Assembly: GCA_012845835.1 (NCBI GenBank)
Contig: JABAKD010000006.1
Span: 2,643,006 to 2,707,005 of the forward strand
From: Undaria pinnatifida
Lineage: Eukaryota; Sar; Phaeophyceae; Laminariales; Alariaceae
Length of the DNA stretch: 64,000 bases
Direction of reading: 5' to 3'
Part shown: positions 38,401 to 46,679 of the stretch, piece after piece
How the letters are laid out: the number at the start of each line of letters is the position of its first letter
How positions within the stretch are numbered: position 1 is the stretch's first letter
Position numbers and translations under genes: made by a program
The notes under the pieces: model-generated
Databases searched by the model: none
The model's input: the letters and a program-made list of their open reading frames with translations, nothing else
What the model was told of the DNA's origin: nothing

Positions 38401-40263
38401 CAGGGCACCTCGACCATAGCATGTACATCTCTCAAACACACATAGCCGCGTCGTCGTTTCTTCGTTTTCAATTTCTTCGACTTGGCGTGATTTATGTTGT
38501 GTCCATACGTTTGATTGTCGATGAGCACTCCCGTTGTTTGGCATTCCGACCTCTGGTGTTACAGCTGTACGGGTATCGACAACTTTTTCTCATGAGGGTG
38601 ATGCCGCGAATGCTTCGAATGCGACCACGGAGCGACAGAGCCAAACAGTAATCCATCGGTATAGAGAGCACTTCAGCCCAAGACTACGGCAGCGGGGTTC
38701 ACATTTGGAGCCTTTCCTTGCAGCAACTTTGTGGGGGTCATTCACTCGATTGACCTCTTTGTTTCTTGTGCGGTCCTGAGCTTTCGCGGTGCTACATATT
38801 TTTGCGATACGAATCTGCCATGAATTGTTAATCTCCACGCTGCAATTAAAGAATCGTTTCGAAGGGTTTGTGTCCGCTGAGGTACAGAATCAGTCGTGCG
38901 AGTGGTGAAAACCCGACGGAGAATATGGGTGTGCACTATGATACCCTATATTAGCCTTGGTCTCCCATTGTCATTCTCGCGGACTCTTAAGTATTGTTTG
39001 TTTTCACGATATCGGTCGCTTGCTACGATAGATGCTCACCACGTTTTTTATGAGGTTCCTCAATTGGAGAGCTTGAAGCCTCTTGCGAGAAAGGAATCTG
39101 GAGAAAGTCAATACTGCCACTGGGTGAAACGTCCCATAGCCTAGGTATAGACCGAGAACCATGCAGAAAAATATGACGCCATTCCGATGATTTGGGGTTA
39201 ATGATTCTCGTCGTTCAAAACCCGTTTCACACGAACAGTGCTACCTCTGTCGAAGCACGCGTCGTTGACAGTCAGACACCGTGTACGTACTAAACTGGTC
39301 GCAATTTATCGCTGTCGTTGCTTTCCCCCCGACAATTGGAATTGGTACAAGTTGGAGAAAATATCATAAAGCATATGAATGTTGGAAAAGAACCGCCCCT
39401 GCGTTCATTCCAATCGGCCTCCCGTCCAACCTGCAATGGGCACCTCTTCGCTCACCCTCTCCCGACCCTGAAATATTTTATGCCATTACTTCAGGTTAGC
39501 GCCAACGTGCTCCTCGGAAGGTCGCACCTCGGAGTTCACTGGAGGATGGACGGCGTTAACGGAGCTCTGGTGGGAGAGACCAGTGCCGTCCGCCGCCTGC
39601 AGCAGGTGCCTAAAGGCACACGGGTTTCATACCGTGACAAACCTGACGAGTCTTCTTATGATTTTCCTTTCCGGGCGGCCGTGGTAGAGAGCGGAAGAGA
39701 TAAAAAAGGCACGGGAGCTTCGTCCGTGCCCCGCGACCTCTTTGTCTTTTCTATTGCTGGTGCGCGACATGTATTCAGTACCAATACGACAGGCATCCAT
39801 ATGACCCAAATTAGAGCAGGAGTACTTGACAAAAAAAACGCGTATACTCCACGTATAATAATTCGTGGGGCTTGATCCCCACAGTAGTCGCGCCGTGTAT
39901 ACAAGAGGCGAAGAAATACTGATCATTTGATTATGTGTGCACCAACCAGTTCCAACAGACAATCAACAAACGCATCATATGGACTCCTTCATCTCTCCAT
40001 GTAATGGCCTCCCTATACATCAGGAGATCCCTGGCCTGCCGGAGGCTCGCTTTATCGAGGACCGTAAGAGGGGAGACCTTCCTACGGCGATGTACAAGTT
40101 CCGCCTCTACAGCGGAAAGATGCTCGAGCTGTACGGCAGAAACTTGTTCAAGCTGGATGACAATCTTTGCCAGGGGGCGTTCACCGGCGACGACTTCTGC
40201 GACGTAAGTCGTCGGGGCGTCCATGTACAGCAGGATTACCGGTCGCGCCGGTGGTCTGGTTAG
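26205..40263 (+). CDS. vBPO: Vanadium-dependent bromoperoxidase, split gene with about 11 exons
   Basis: The enzyme uses H2O2 and vanadate to oxidise bromide (or iodide) to hypohalous acid. In brown algae it is usually secreted to the cell wall, where it serves halogen metabolism, defence and wall cross-linking. Joined exons 26205-26495, 27365-27516, 28555-28594, 29915-30019, 31404-31637, 32446-32721, 34143-34250, 35152-35310, 36442-36615, 39495-39605 and 40024-40203/40263 give about 610-629 residues. The translation follows my recollection of the Ascophyllum nodosum enzyme nearly ungapped. Vanadate-site residues are all present: Lys366 and Arg374 (K-WQVHRLLR), His436, Ser441, Gly442 and His443 (HPAYPSGHA), Arg522 and His528 (RSHLGVH). 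The Lys-to-His spacing of 70 matches Ascophyllum Lys341-His411. Cysteines of the family disulphides are kept. A loop before Arg522 is about 17 residues longer than in Ascophyllum. No frameshift or premature stop is needed. The N-terminus and C-terminus are the uncertain parts. Confidence 0.93.
26248..26270. repeat. Short telomere-like tract (CCCTAA)n
   Basis: CCCTAACCCTAACTCTAACC lies within the first open exon of vBPO. It is about 3.5 units with one substitution. Confidence 0.6.
27365..27516 (+). CDS. vBPO: vBPO exon 2
   Basis: It begins after CACAG in phase 0 and ends GACAG|GTATTG in phase 2. It encodes VSKRAYRKLLKCV...INDCEEIP...KLTNP...VDGPD, matching the family segment that carries a Cys-Cys disulphide (KC...DC here, DC...IC in Ascophyllum) and the conserved (D/S)GP turn. 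The join from exon 1 (...FGR to VSK...) fits the family without a gap. Confidence 0.88.
28555..28594 (+). CDS. vBPO: vBPO probable 40-nt microexon 3
   Basis: It encodes (S)IDSEPPIPLPNAG and sits where the family has FSATTIPPVPTLPS. It follows a pyrimidine-rich tract and AAGTAG, and ends GGC|GTTGTC. Its one leading base completes the phase-2 codon left by exon 2, and it closes in phase 0, which exon 4 requires. An alternative acceptor three bases upstream (start 28552) adds one Ser. Support comes only from phase, position and a short proline motif, so this is the least certain internal exon. Confidence 0.6.
29915..30019 (+). CDS. vBPO: vBPO exon 4
   Basis: It starts after TATGCAG in phase 0 and encodes AAQQIEVYWMALTRDIPF...LAAGILN, matching the family AAQLAEVYWMALARDVPF block. 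It ends AAC|GTCATG in phase 0. Joining here to exon 5 gives an ungapped 32-residue alignment to Ascophyllum from AA to LF. Open sequence continues upstream to 29831, but including it would insert residues the family lacks. Confidence 0.85.
30083..30355. mobile_element. MITE family A copy A7, in vBPO intron 4
   Basis: It begins ACCAAGACTATAGCGTGGAG and has GCGATTCGCACGAGTTACTC, a CGTACCTCACCG block, and near the right end CATCGCGCGAGTGATC, in the same order as family A. Confidence 0.5.
31404..31637 (+). CDS. vBPO: vBPO exon 5
   Basis: It starts after TTCAG, in phase 0, with ALPSFKGLN. It continues through DLFRTDWPG, TGPVVSQFLLSDF, IDSIRVEPK and DYMTAFRPWLDVQ, all collinear with the family. 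It ends CAG|GTGGGC in phase 0. Confidence 0.92.
32446..32721 (+). CDS. vBPO: vBPO exon 6 (catalytic Lys)
   Basis: It follows GAGCAAG in phase 0 with NGNSDVE, completing the family WL(x)(I/V)QNG motif across the intron. It contains RFIRNGRDLA, YTEAFRAALILF, GFATFGEPH and HAWYQK. The final Lys is the vanadate-binding lysine (Ascophyllum Lys341). It ends AAG|GTGTGT in phase 0, so the intron falls directly after this lysine. Confidence 0.96.
33035..33262. mobile_element. MITE family A, best copy (A1), in vBPO intron 6
   Basis: A 228-bp element with inverted ends: GACCCAGGCTACGGTAGG at the left and, read on the other strand, GACCAAGACTACGGTAGG at the right. It is flanked by TAGC on both sides (33031-33034 and 33263-33266), a likely 4-bp target duplication. 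Internal subterminal palindromes CACTCGCGCGAGT and ACTCGTGCGAGT recur in the other copies. It has no coding capacity. The DNA-transposon superfamily cannot be set from this alone. Confidence 0.75.
34143..34250 (+). CDS. vBPO: vBPO exon 7 (vanadate Arg)
   Basis: It starts after TGCAG and encodes WQVHRLLRPEAYGG...PLPDSLLKNM. The Arg eight residues after the exon 6 lysine is the family's vanadate-binding Arg349. The donor is ATG|GTCAGT, phase 0. Confidence 0.94.
35152..35310 (+). CDS. vBPO: vBPO exon 8 (active-site His/Ser/Gly/His)
   Basis: It encodes ELLHRVEVHN...RTFLLPMAV...EGSPTHPAYPSGHA...ITTLK between CGCAG and AAG|GTGCTA, both phase 0. It carries the acid-base His and the Ser-Gly-His vanadate motif, with the last His being the residue that bonds vanadium in the family. 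Confidence 0.97.
36442..36615 (+). CDS. vBPO: vBPO exon 9
   Basis: It encodes AFVGFEAGQRCFPNP...GECTNEKG...GLTIEGELNK, matching the ALIGLDRGGDCYPDP...GSC...FEGEINK block with both disulphide cysteines. The loop between and around the cysteines is longer than in Ascophyllum. Acceptor AACAG, donor AAG|GTGGGG, phase 0. Confidence 0.94.
36929..37110. mobile_element. MITE family A copy A5 (truncated), vBPO intron 9
   Basis: It starts AGCTACGGCAGGGGTGTCCC, with TTTTGCAGTGGCTCGGGGTG and an internal TTTTTGCGATACGAAAGCGG as in A4. The right end is lost before the microsatellite that follows. Confidence 0.5.
37170..37515. repeat. (CACTA)n microsatellite in vBPO intron 9
   Basis: About 340 bases of pentanucleotide CACTA/CACTT/CACTG units, degenerate at both ends. 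Period 5 leaves frames open for up to 261 codons (36953-37738), which is not a gene. It separates two family A MITE copies. Confidence 0.95.
37517..37790. mobile_element. MITE family A copy A6, vBPO intron 9
   Basis: GGCTACCGCAGGTGAGTC is followed by GGATCACTCGCGCGGGTAAT, TTGCGATATGAACCCGC and GCCGAGGTAGGGAGTCACTC, matching the internal order of copy A4. It lies directly after the CACTA microsatellite. Confidence 0.5.
38675..38963. mobile_element. MITE family A copy A4, vBPO intron 9
   Basis: The left end is GCCCAAGACTACGGCAGCGG and the right end is ATTAGCCTTGGTC. Internal blocks TTTTTGCGATACGAATC, GCTGAGGTACAGAATCAGTC and GTGCGAGTGG match A6 and A1 in order. About 289 bp with no coding capacity. 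Confidence 0.6.
39013..39263. mobile_element. MITE family B copy B3, vBPO intron 9
   Basis: Left CGCTTGCTACGATAGATGC and right (other strand) GACGCGTGCTTCGACAGAGG. Shares AAAACCCGTTTCACACGAA with the other copies. Confidence 0.55.
39495..39605 (+). CDS. vBPO: vBPO exon 10 (vanadate Arg and His)
   Basis: It encodes VSANVLLGRSHLGVHWRMDG...LVGETSAVRRLQQ. The Arg and the His six residues later match Ascophyllum Arg480 and His486. Acceptor TTCAG, donor CAG|GTGCCT, phase 0. Confidence 0.95.
40024..40263 (+). CDS. vBPO: vBPO last recognisable exon
   Basis: It encodes EIPGLPEARF...YKFRLYSGKMLELYGRNLF...NLCQGAFTGDDFCD, the family C-terminal strand region with its last cysteine pair. At 40204 there is a consensus donor, GAC|GTAAGT, again phase 0. 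If it is used, the homologous part ends at 40203 and a short final exon lies downstream. If not, the frame runs 19 more codons, unlike the family, into a SINE whose A-box region provides the TAG stop at 40261-40263. Confidence 0.88.
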   Translation, partial: EIPGLPEARFIEDRKRGDLPTAMYKFRLYSGKMLELYGRNLFKLDDNLCQGAFTGDDFCDVSRRGVHVQQDYRSRRWSG

Positions 40264-40327
40264 TGGTTACGATCTTGAATAATAATCTTTCCTTTGATCC
40301 TTGAGTTCGATTCCAACGGGGGCGACA
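40245..40327 (+). repeat. tRNA-Glu-like SINE head
   Basis: The segment begins GCGCCGGTGGTCTGGTTAGT, close to the 5' part of eukaryotic tRNA-Glu (GGTGGTCTAGTGGTTA), and has a B box GAGTTCGATTCC at 40303-40314. A second copy in the opposite orientation at 17199-17280 shares both boxes. The anticodon region does not fold as a tRNA, so this is a tRNA-derived short element and not a tRNA gene. Confidence 0.6.
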
Positions 40328-40329
40328 TT

Positions 40330-41349
40330 GTATACAGTAGTGAAACTTTTTAACTACAGGAGACATGCCGCGCTAGGGGCCAGCAAATGTTCCTGACCTC
40401 TTAGACAGGAGTGGCTCAATACGTCACCTGAATCACGAGTTGAAGATTTTCGTTCGCGTAGCCCGACCAAACCATTTTTACGCGGTAAGCATAAAGCAAA
40501 CGTACTCCAAAAGCTATGATGTACTCTTCTAGCCGATATCGACATCCGTGAGGAGCATAATCGATCACAAGGTCACAAACAGTAGACGTGGCCCGAAATA
40601 GTGAAACCATTACGTTGGGATGACCCATATGTCGGTGAGCCGCCATAGCGCCGATGCGATCGCTTCGCTGAGTCTAGAGATAACCAGTAATTGCCGTAAC
40701 CAAGGTAATATTGCCGGTTGCCATCATCGTGCTGGTATTTGGGGCTTGCTAAAAGCGCGCGCCATGACGAGATCACTGTTGTATCTCACATGTCGGCACT
40801 GTCAGGCCTTCATGTGTGGCTGCGTTTCGGGCCGCTGGTCACAGTGTCGTGGCCGGGGATGAGTGGTGCTAGCGTAGGGGTGCGTGCAAAGGATTATAAG
40901 CTTCCTCGATTGTGGGATTCAAAACCCAATCTCTCGTTAAACCTTCATGTTGACAAAACCGGCACGGATATATCGCTGAATACACAACACGATGTTGAAC
41001 TTTTCACCTACGTCAACATATCGAAAACGCCGTTTCGATGTTTACTACGTTTCGAAAGTTCTTCCGTGAGCAAGTACATTGTATTTCGAATATGCTAAAA
41101 GAATAGATTACTAACGGGGTTCCAACGAAGCTTTTTTCCAAATCTTCGCGGGAGTAGCGTTGTATACAGCGATCGAAAACACGGCAGAAGGGTGCTAGTG
41201 CTCTCGTACCACGCGATCTTGGCAGGCTTCCGGTGTGTATGTCTTGTGCGCAATACCCTATCTTTTAACTGATTCGAGATGCCATTTGCAACGATTAAAT
41301 CCGCATTGAATGACTACACCTACAACAAATTGTCAAAAATGGTGGTGTC
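40330..41349. other. No gene seen downstream of vBPO
   Basis: If the donor at 40204 is used, the last vBPO exon should lie here, but it would be too short to pick out by eye. Frame 40718-41098 (126 codons) has no recognised motif. Confidence 0.35.
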
Positions 41350-41905
41350 CGCTTAAATGATTAACCGGCACCGCAGCGAACATAACGGTCATCAGGCCGA
41401 CATCGACCATGACTACACGGTTGTTCTCCGCCTGGGTGTTCCCGCTTTTTGCCTCACTTCGCTTTGTCGCGTCTGACGGTTGTCCAGGAGGTTAACAATG
41501 ACGCGTACGATTCGTTTGAAGACATTGTTGAGGACCTCGGCACCTTCGAAACCGAGTTGTGAGAAGCTTCACCCGCACAAGACACAGGCTCGGAGTTCGG
41601 CGCCATGTTTCCACGGGTTTGTGAACAACGCCAACCGCAAACAAACAAACGACTCTTCAACACCCCAACGCCTCGCTCTCGTCGTACTCGCGGTTTACCA
41701 CGAACGAGTATCGATACGATCCCGTGGCGCGTCGAATCCAAAATACGAAGCTGACTTTCCATGTTTCCTATGTGTGACTATATTGTCCGAGAACATGGCG
41801 CCTTCTCGCCCCCGACCGATCTGTTTAGATTTTTGGCCTGTATAGGCTCCCCATTTGTCCAGGCCATGAACGTTCTACTTCAATGGCTGAAGAGCATGAT
41901 TTAGC
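41350..41905 (+). pseudogene. Coding-like stretch, possibly decayed
   Basis: Protein-like pieces occur in order but in shifting frames: RHRSEHNGHQADIDHDYTVV, then EVNNDAYDSFEDIVEDLGTF, and finally YIVREHGAFSPPTDLFRFL...QAMNVLLQWLKSM ending TAG at about 41902. At least two frame changes and a stop interrupt them. I recognise no family. It could equally be exons of an unknown gene. Confidence 0.22.
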
Positions 41906-44900
41906 GTTGACTCTAGTATGTTGCCCGTAGGAAATAAGAGGCATTGTGACGTGTCAAATACCTGAATAGGTTGGTAGAGCTGCAATCCTGTCGCAGTGGC
42001 CCTTAGCAAGAGAGCACGCTGTAGTGTGCCGATACATTCCGTGGTTGGGCTTAGAGGGTAACTCGATTCCTTTCACTTATGATGTGTTTGCCGCATGATT
42101 CGATGTTTGTTGGTACTGCGTCGTCGACTGCACACATTTTGTCATGTCCGGAGTATGTCGACCTAGCGAGAGGGGAGTGTCGAACCAAAAGGTGACGCGG
42201 ATCGATGGTGGATATAAAACAGGAAAGTCCAAAATGATTTCCTGATGAACACATGGTTCAAGTTCATGGTCCAGATTGCATCGAGTGTCAGCTACGTAAC
42301 ATGTGTGATTATCTACAACCTACGTGTTTCGAATGGGTATACTACGTGTCAACTTCTACTACGTTGATTTTTTTCCTATTACTCAAATACACGTTTGGGC
42401 AGTATGGACCCGCTCAGCAGAATCGTGCGCCGCAAGCCTGCCCATTCTGCGCCTTTACCTCCACTCGTTTCGTGAGGGAAACTCGGCCACGAATCGAGGC
42501 AGGATAGCTTCTGTCCTGGTTTGTGTTGTCTGGACGGACGTGACAGAACGAAAAACGGTTTTGTGAAAATACACGATGGCTACGGTTGAGGCACACGGAA
42601 GTCGAAGGAAAGATTGATGCCCAAGCACTACGAGTTGCCAGCAGTTATTGTGTCATTGTCGTGGCTTGACCGAGGTTTACCGAGGAGGGACAAATGTTTC
42701 ATCTTCTATTTTCGTTGACTGGGTTTGCTGTTTTGCAAGGCACTTTCCTTTGCCTGTCTGCGAGTGTTGCTCGATCCAGTATGTAGTACCTCCGCACAGG
42801 AGACGTCGCGGAGAGCGCGAGTGGACGAGCACTACAGTAATGACGTACCGACGAACAACTATTAGTGAGAAACACATTTTCTTGAACAGCATTATACGAT
42901 GGAGGGGCTAGAACGAATTGAAAGCTACTACTCGGAAATTAACAATTTGTTCTTCGACTGTGCCCCACCGCAGCATCTACATCGTCGAAGAGGCTCCTCG
43001 TATAAATAGCTCTAGAGCTTCAACGAACAACAAGCTGTTGGTCGGGAGCATAAATATTCATCACCGTACCAATTATTTTGCCAGTGATCGCCATGAAAGA
43101 CAATAATTAGGAGATGGATCACAATCCAAGGTTGATATTTTGCCGACGTTGGGCAAGGGGCGCCAATCATCAAGAAACAAACGTTCTTCACCAAACGCAT
43201 ATTGCCCCGTCCGACGTTTCACATTGACGTAAGATGCAGCCGAGGTAAGTCGAGGGCTTGCCCTTGGATTGGCTTGTCTGATACATCGCGGTTGAGTGTT
43301 TTGTATGCGCGCTTGTTAATCGTTGTATCCGCTTATAAAGTGCTCAATGTAAGAAGTAGGCTATTCCGCCTCAATGCATGACCTCTCGCCACTAAAACAA
43401 AATAATGCAGGCTCTGATTTTTCTTTGGGAAGATGTGTATAGTGCGTTCCACATCCCATGCATTATGTTCAGCATACTACCTACCATGTTCGTTATGTTC
43501 CTGTCAGGGTCGATTTCTCTGATTGGTCTTTGATTCTTCGTCCGGCGTTCATTACGTTACATGGGAGCAACAGGAACATTGTGATGATTCTTTATCAACA
43601 TCGCAAGCACCACATTGTCTTCACAGGAGTGTGGGCATGTGTGGTATTGCTTGTGCCCACACCTAGCGGTTCATTTAAAAGCCCTAGAGCGTACCATCCG
43701 GCTGCTCAGCTCCTTCATTGCTAACTCAGAGGTCTGACCTATGGAACGCAACCCCATTTGAGATGTGAACCCATGAGTAGCGTATTACGTGTTCTGGGCC
43801 TTCCTTCAAATACCGAACCGCATCATCTACACAAAGAGCATGGTTGGTTCTGCATGCCGTCGCACGGCTGCGCAGCCCTTGTAGACATCGTTTTCACTGC
43901 CACACTAGTCCTCCGCTGATGCCTGAACCCGACTTCCCTGCCAGAGAGATCGAGCTGTGGTATTACCATGCAGACTGCGCGTGCCTATCGGATCACGGAT
44001 GTTGTAGAACAAATTCTGCCAGAGCGAAGATGTGGAGCGATTTGATATTTAAAGAATCTTCACTTGGAGACCTCTTCTCCCCAACAAACACCTGAGTTTG
44101 AGAAACACGGAGGTGAGGCCAGATGAGCAAGCCCCCGCGTGTTAGGTATACAAACGCCTATCACACTTCCAAAACCAATTGATCTTACAACGACTTTTGG
44201 TTAAGGACCCTCCCAGTGCGGGAACGAGTTTTGCATGAAATGTTTCGCAACCCTATCGAAGAACGCGTCACAAGTGTAGTCACTTTTCGCGTGTCGTCTT
44301 CAGCGGCTCAGAACGGTTGCTAGAGTGAAGGTATTAAGGAATTCCACTTTTTGTCCGAAACGATTAGTGAACGACGGAGCCCCTTACCCCCAAATGGTCG
44401 GAGCATCAACATCTTGTTTGCAACCTTTTAGGTAGTATACATGTACACCATGACTCTACTCATCAAGTTGCGCCTTTCTTTTTTTCTCCAACTAGGCCTT
44501 TTCCTCTCAAGGTATGAAGCCCATGAAGCGAGGAGACTTGGAGAAATATACATAAGAAAACCTCTATCGTACAATGCGTCTCAGAGGGTCACTCAAGCGC
44601 GAGCCTCTAGCTGTGCGTTCTTCTGTTTACCGACAGTCAACGCCCTGAAGTCGACCGATTGTTTTTGCCGACGAAATCTGAATTTGAGTGATCTACGAAT
44701 CTAGAAAAGAGGAGCCATTCCCCGTTAGAGGTGCAGCACGTTTTGGCTCAGCTCCAGACATGGTGTGGGACTCAATATCTCAACCTTTATGAATTTTGGC
44801 CTAGAATACATTCGTCTGCGCCACCCGACCGCGTTTCTATGCGATAGACACTGAAGAAAATAGTACTCGTAATGTGATTGTAATATCCGATAGGTTAACC

Positions 44901-45265
44901 CTTCAGGAGCTCCGCTGGATGCAGAGCTTTAGTCCAACAAATGGAATACCCGGCTTGAATGTATACTCGACCGTTCTTCTTGGGCACGTCACCTGAGAAG
45001 ACACATGCCTCTCTCCATTTAACCAGATATCTTTGTAAACAATGTGAGTGAAACCAGATGACGTATCTCTGACACAAACCGAACCTGTGGCCGGCACGAA
45101 TTGTGTGCCGCCTAAATGGTTCAGATCTTGGTTCAGGAGCCGTGCGCATGTCAAGAAGATTTGCGCCAAAAAGTGAACACGTGCTACATATAACAGAGGG
45201 CATGTTTTTCGCTGAGCTAGCTTGTAAATGACAAGGCTTTGAGGGCCATCTGCACTATCTGCATA
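41906..45265. other. No gene seen between vBPO and the satellite
   Basis: Only short unrecognised frames. A family B right end (GAAGAACGCGTCAC) is near 44266, and a family A-like GGCTACGGTTGAGG near 42577. A minus-strand frame of about 100 codons at 44895-45203 abuts the satellite and is unrecognised. Confidence 0.4.
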
Positions 45266-46679
45266 TTTAGTGCAAGCTTGTTGAAGCTTCCGTAAAGGTC
45301 GTGGAAGCTTCCATATATCTTCCACGACTAACACGGAAGCTTCCATCGCTTCCATGGAAGCTTTGATGGAGGGAATGGAAGCTTCCATGGAAGCGTGGAA
45401 GGAATGAAAGCTTTCATGGAAGCGTGGAAGCAGTGGAAGCTTCCATGGAAATGTGGAAGATTCCACGGAATCTTCCACGCTTCCATGCTGTGGAATCTTA
45501 CATGAAAGCTTTCACGGAAGCTTCCACGGATGAAACTTCCAAAGAAGTTTCCAAAAAAGCTTCCTCAGAAACTTCTACGGAAGTAACTTCCACGGAAGCT
45601 TCCATGCAAGCTTGCACGGAAGCTTCCGTGGAAGTTACTTCCGTAGAAGCTTTCATATCATCCATACCTTCCATGAAAGATTTCGTGGAAGATTTCGTGG
45701 AAGCTTCCGTGGAAGTTACTTCCGTGGAAGCTTTCATGTCTTCCAAATCTTCCATGGAAGCTTTCGTGGAAACTTTCGTAGAAGCTTCCATGAAAGTTGT
45801 TTCGGGAAAAGCTTCCAACACTTCCGCCAAAGCTTTCAATACTTCCATAAAAGCTTCCATGAAAGCGTTCGCGGTAGTTACTTCCATGAACGCTTTCGTG
45901 GAAGCTTTCGTGCATGCTCGCGAGGAAGTTACGTCCGTGGAAGCGTTCATACCTTCCATATCTTCCTTGGAAGCTTTCGTGGAAGCTTTGGTGGAAGCTT
46001 CCATGCAAGTTGAATCGGAGAAAGCTTCCAAACCTTCCGCGAAAGCTTTCATTACTTCCATGAAAGCTTCCATGGAAGCTTTCGTGGTAGTTACCTCCAT
46101 GGAAGTTTTCGTGAAAGCTTTCGTGAATGCTTGAGTAGAAGATATATTTGCGGAATATTTCAAATCTTCCATGTCAGCCATGGAGGCTTTCGTTGAAGCT
46201 TTCGTGGAAGCTTCCGTGGACGTTGAGTCCGTGAAGGCTTCTTTAACTTCCGCGAAAGCTTACATTACTTCCATAAACGCTTCCATGGAAGTATTCGTGG
46301 AAGTTTCTTCCATGAAAGCTTTCGTGGAAGCTTTCGCGGGAGAATCCATGCAAGTTGCTTTGGGGTAAGCTTCCAAAACCTCCAGGAAAGCTTCCATTAC
46401 TTCCATGATAGCTTCCATGGAAGCTTTCGTGGAAGCTTTCGTGGATGGTGGCGTGAACGTTACATTTGTGAAAGCTTTAAAATCTTTTATATCCTCTATG
46501 GAAGCTTCCGTAGACGTTGATTCCGTGAAAGCTTCCATAACGTCCGCGAAATCTTACCTTACTTCCAGGAAAACTTCCACAGAAGCTTCCGTAGAAGTTT
46601 CTTCCGTGTAAGCTTCTATAAAAAATATGCGAAACCTTCCATGACTTCCATCAAAGTTTCGAATAATACTTCCGTGGAA

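Noticed and set aside
44895-45478. Minus-strand frames of 102 and 191 codons at the satellite edge
   Set aside because: The longer one runs into satellite sequence for its first third, and the rest matches no family I know.
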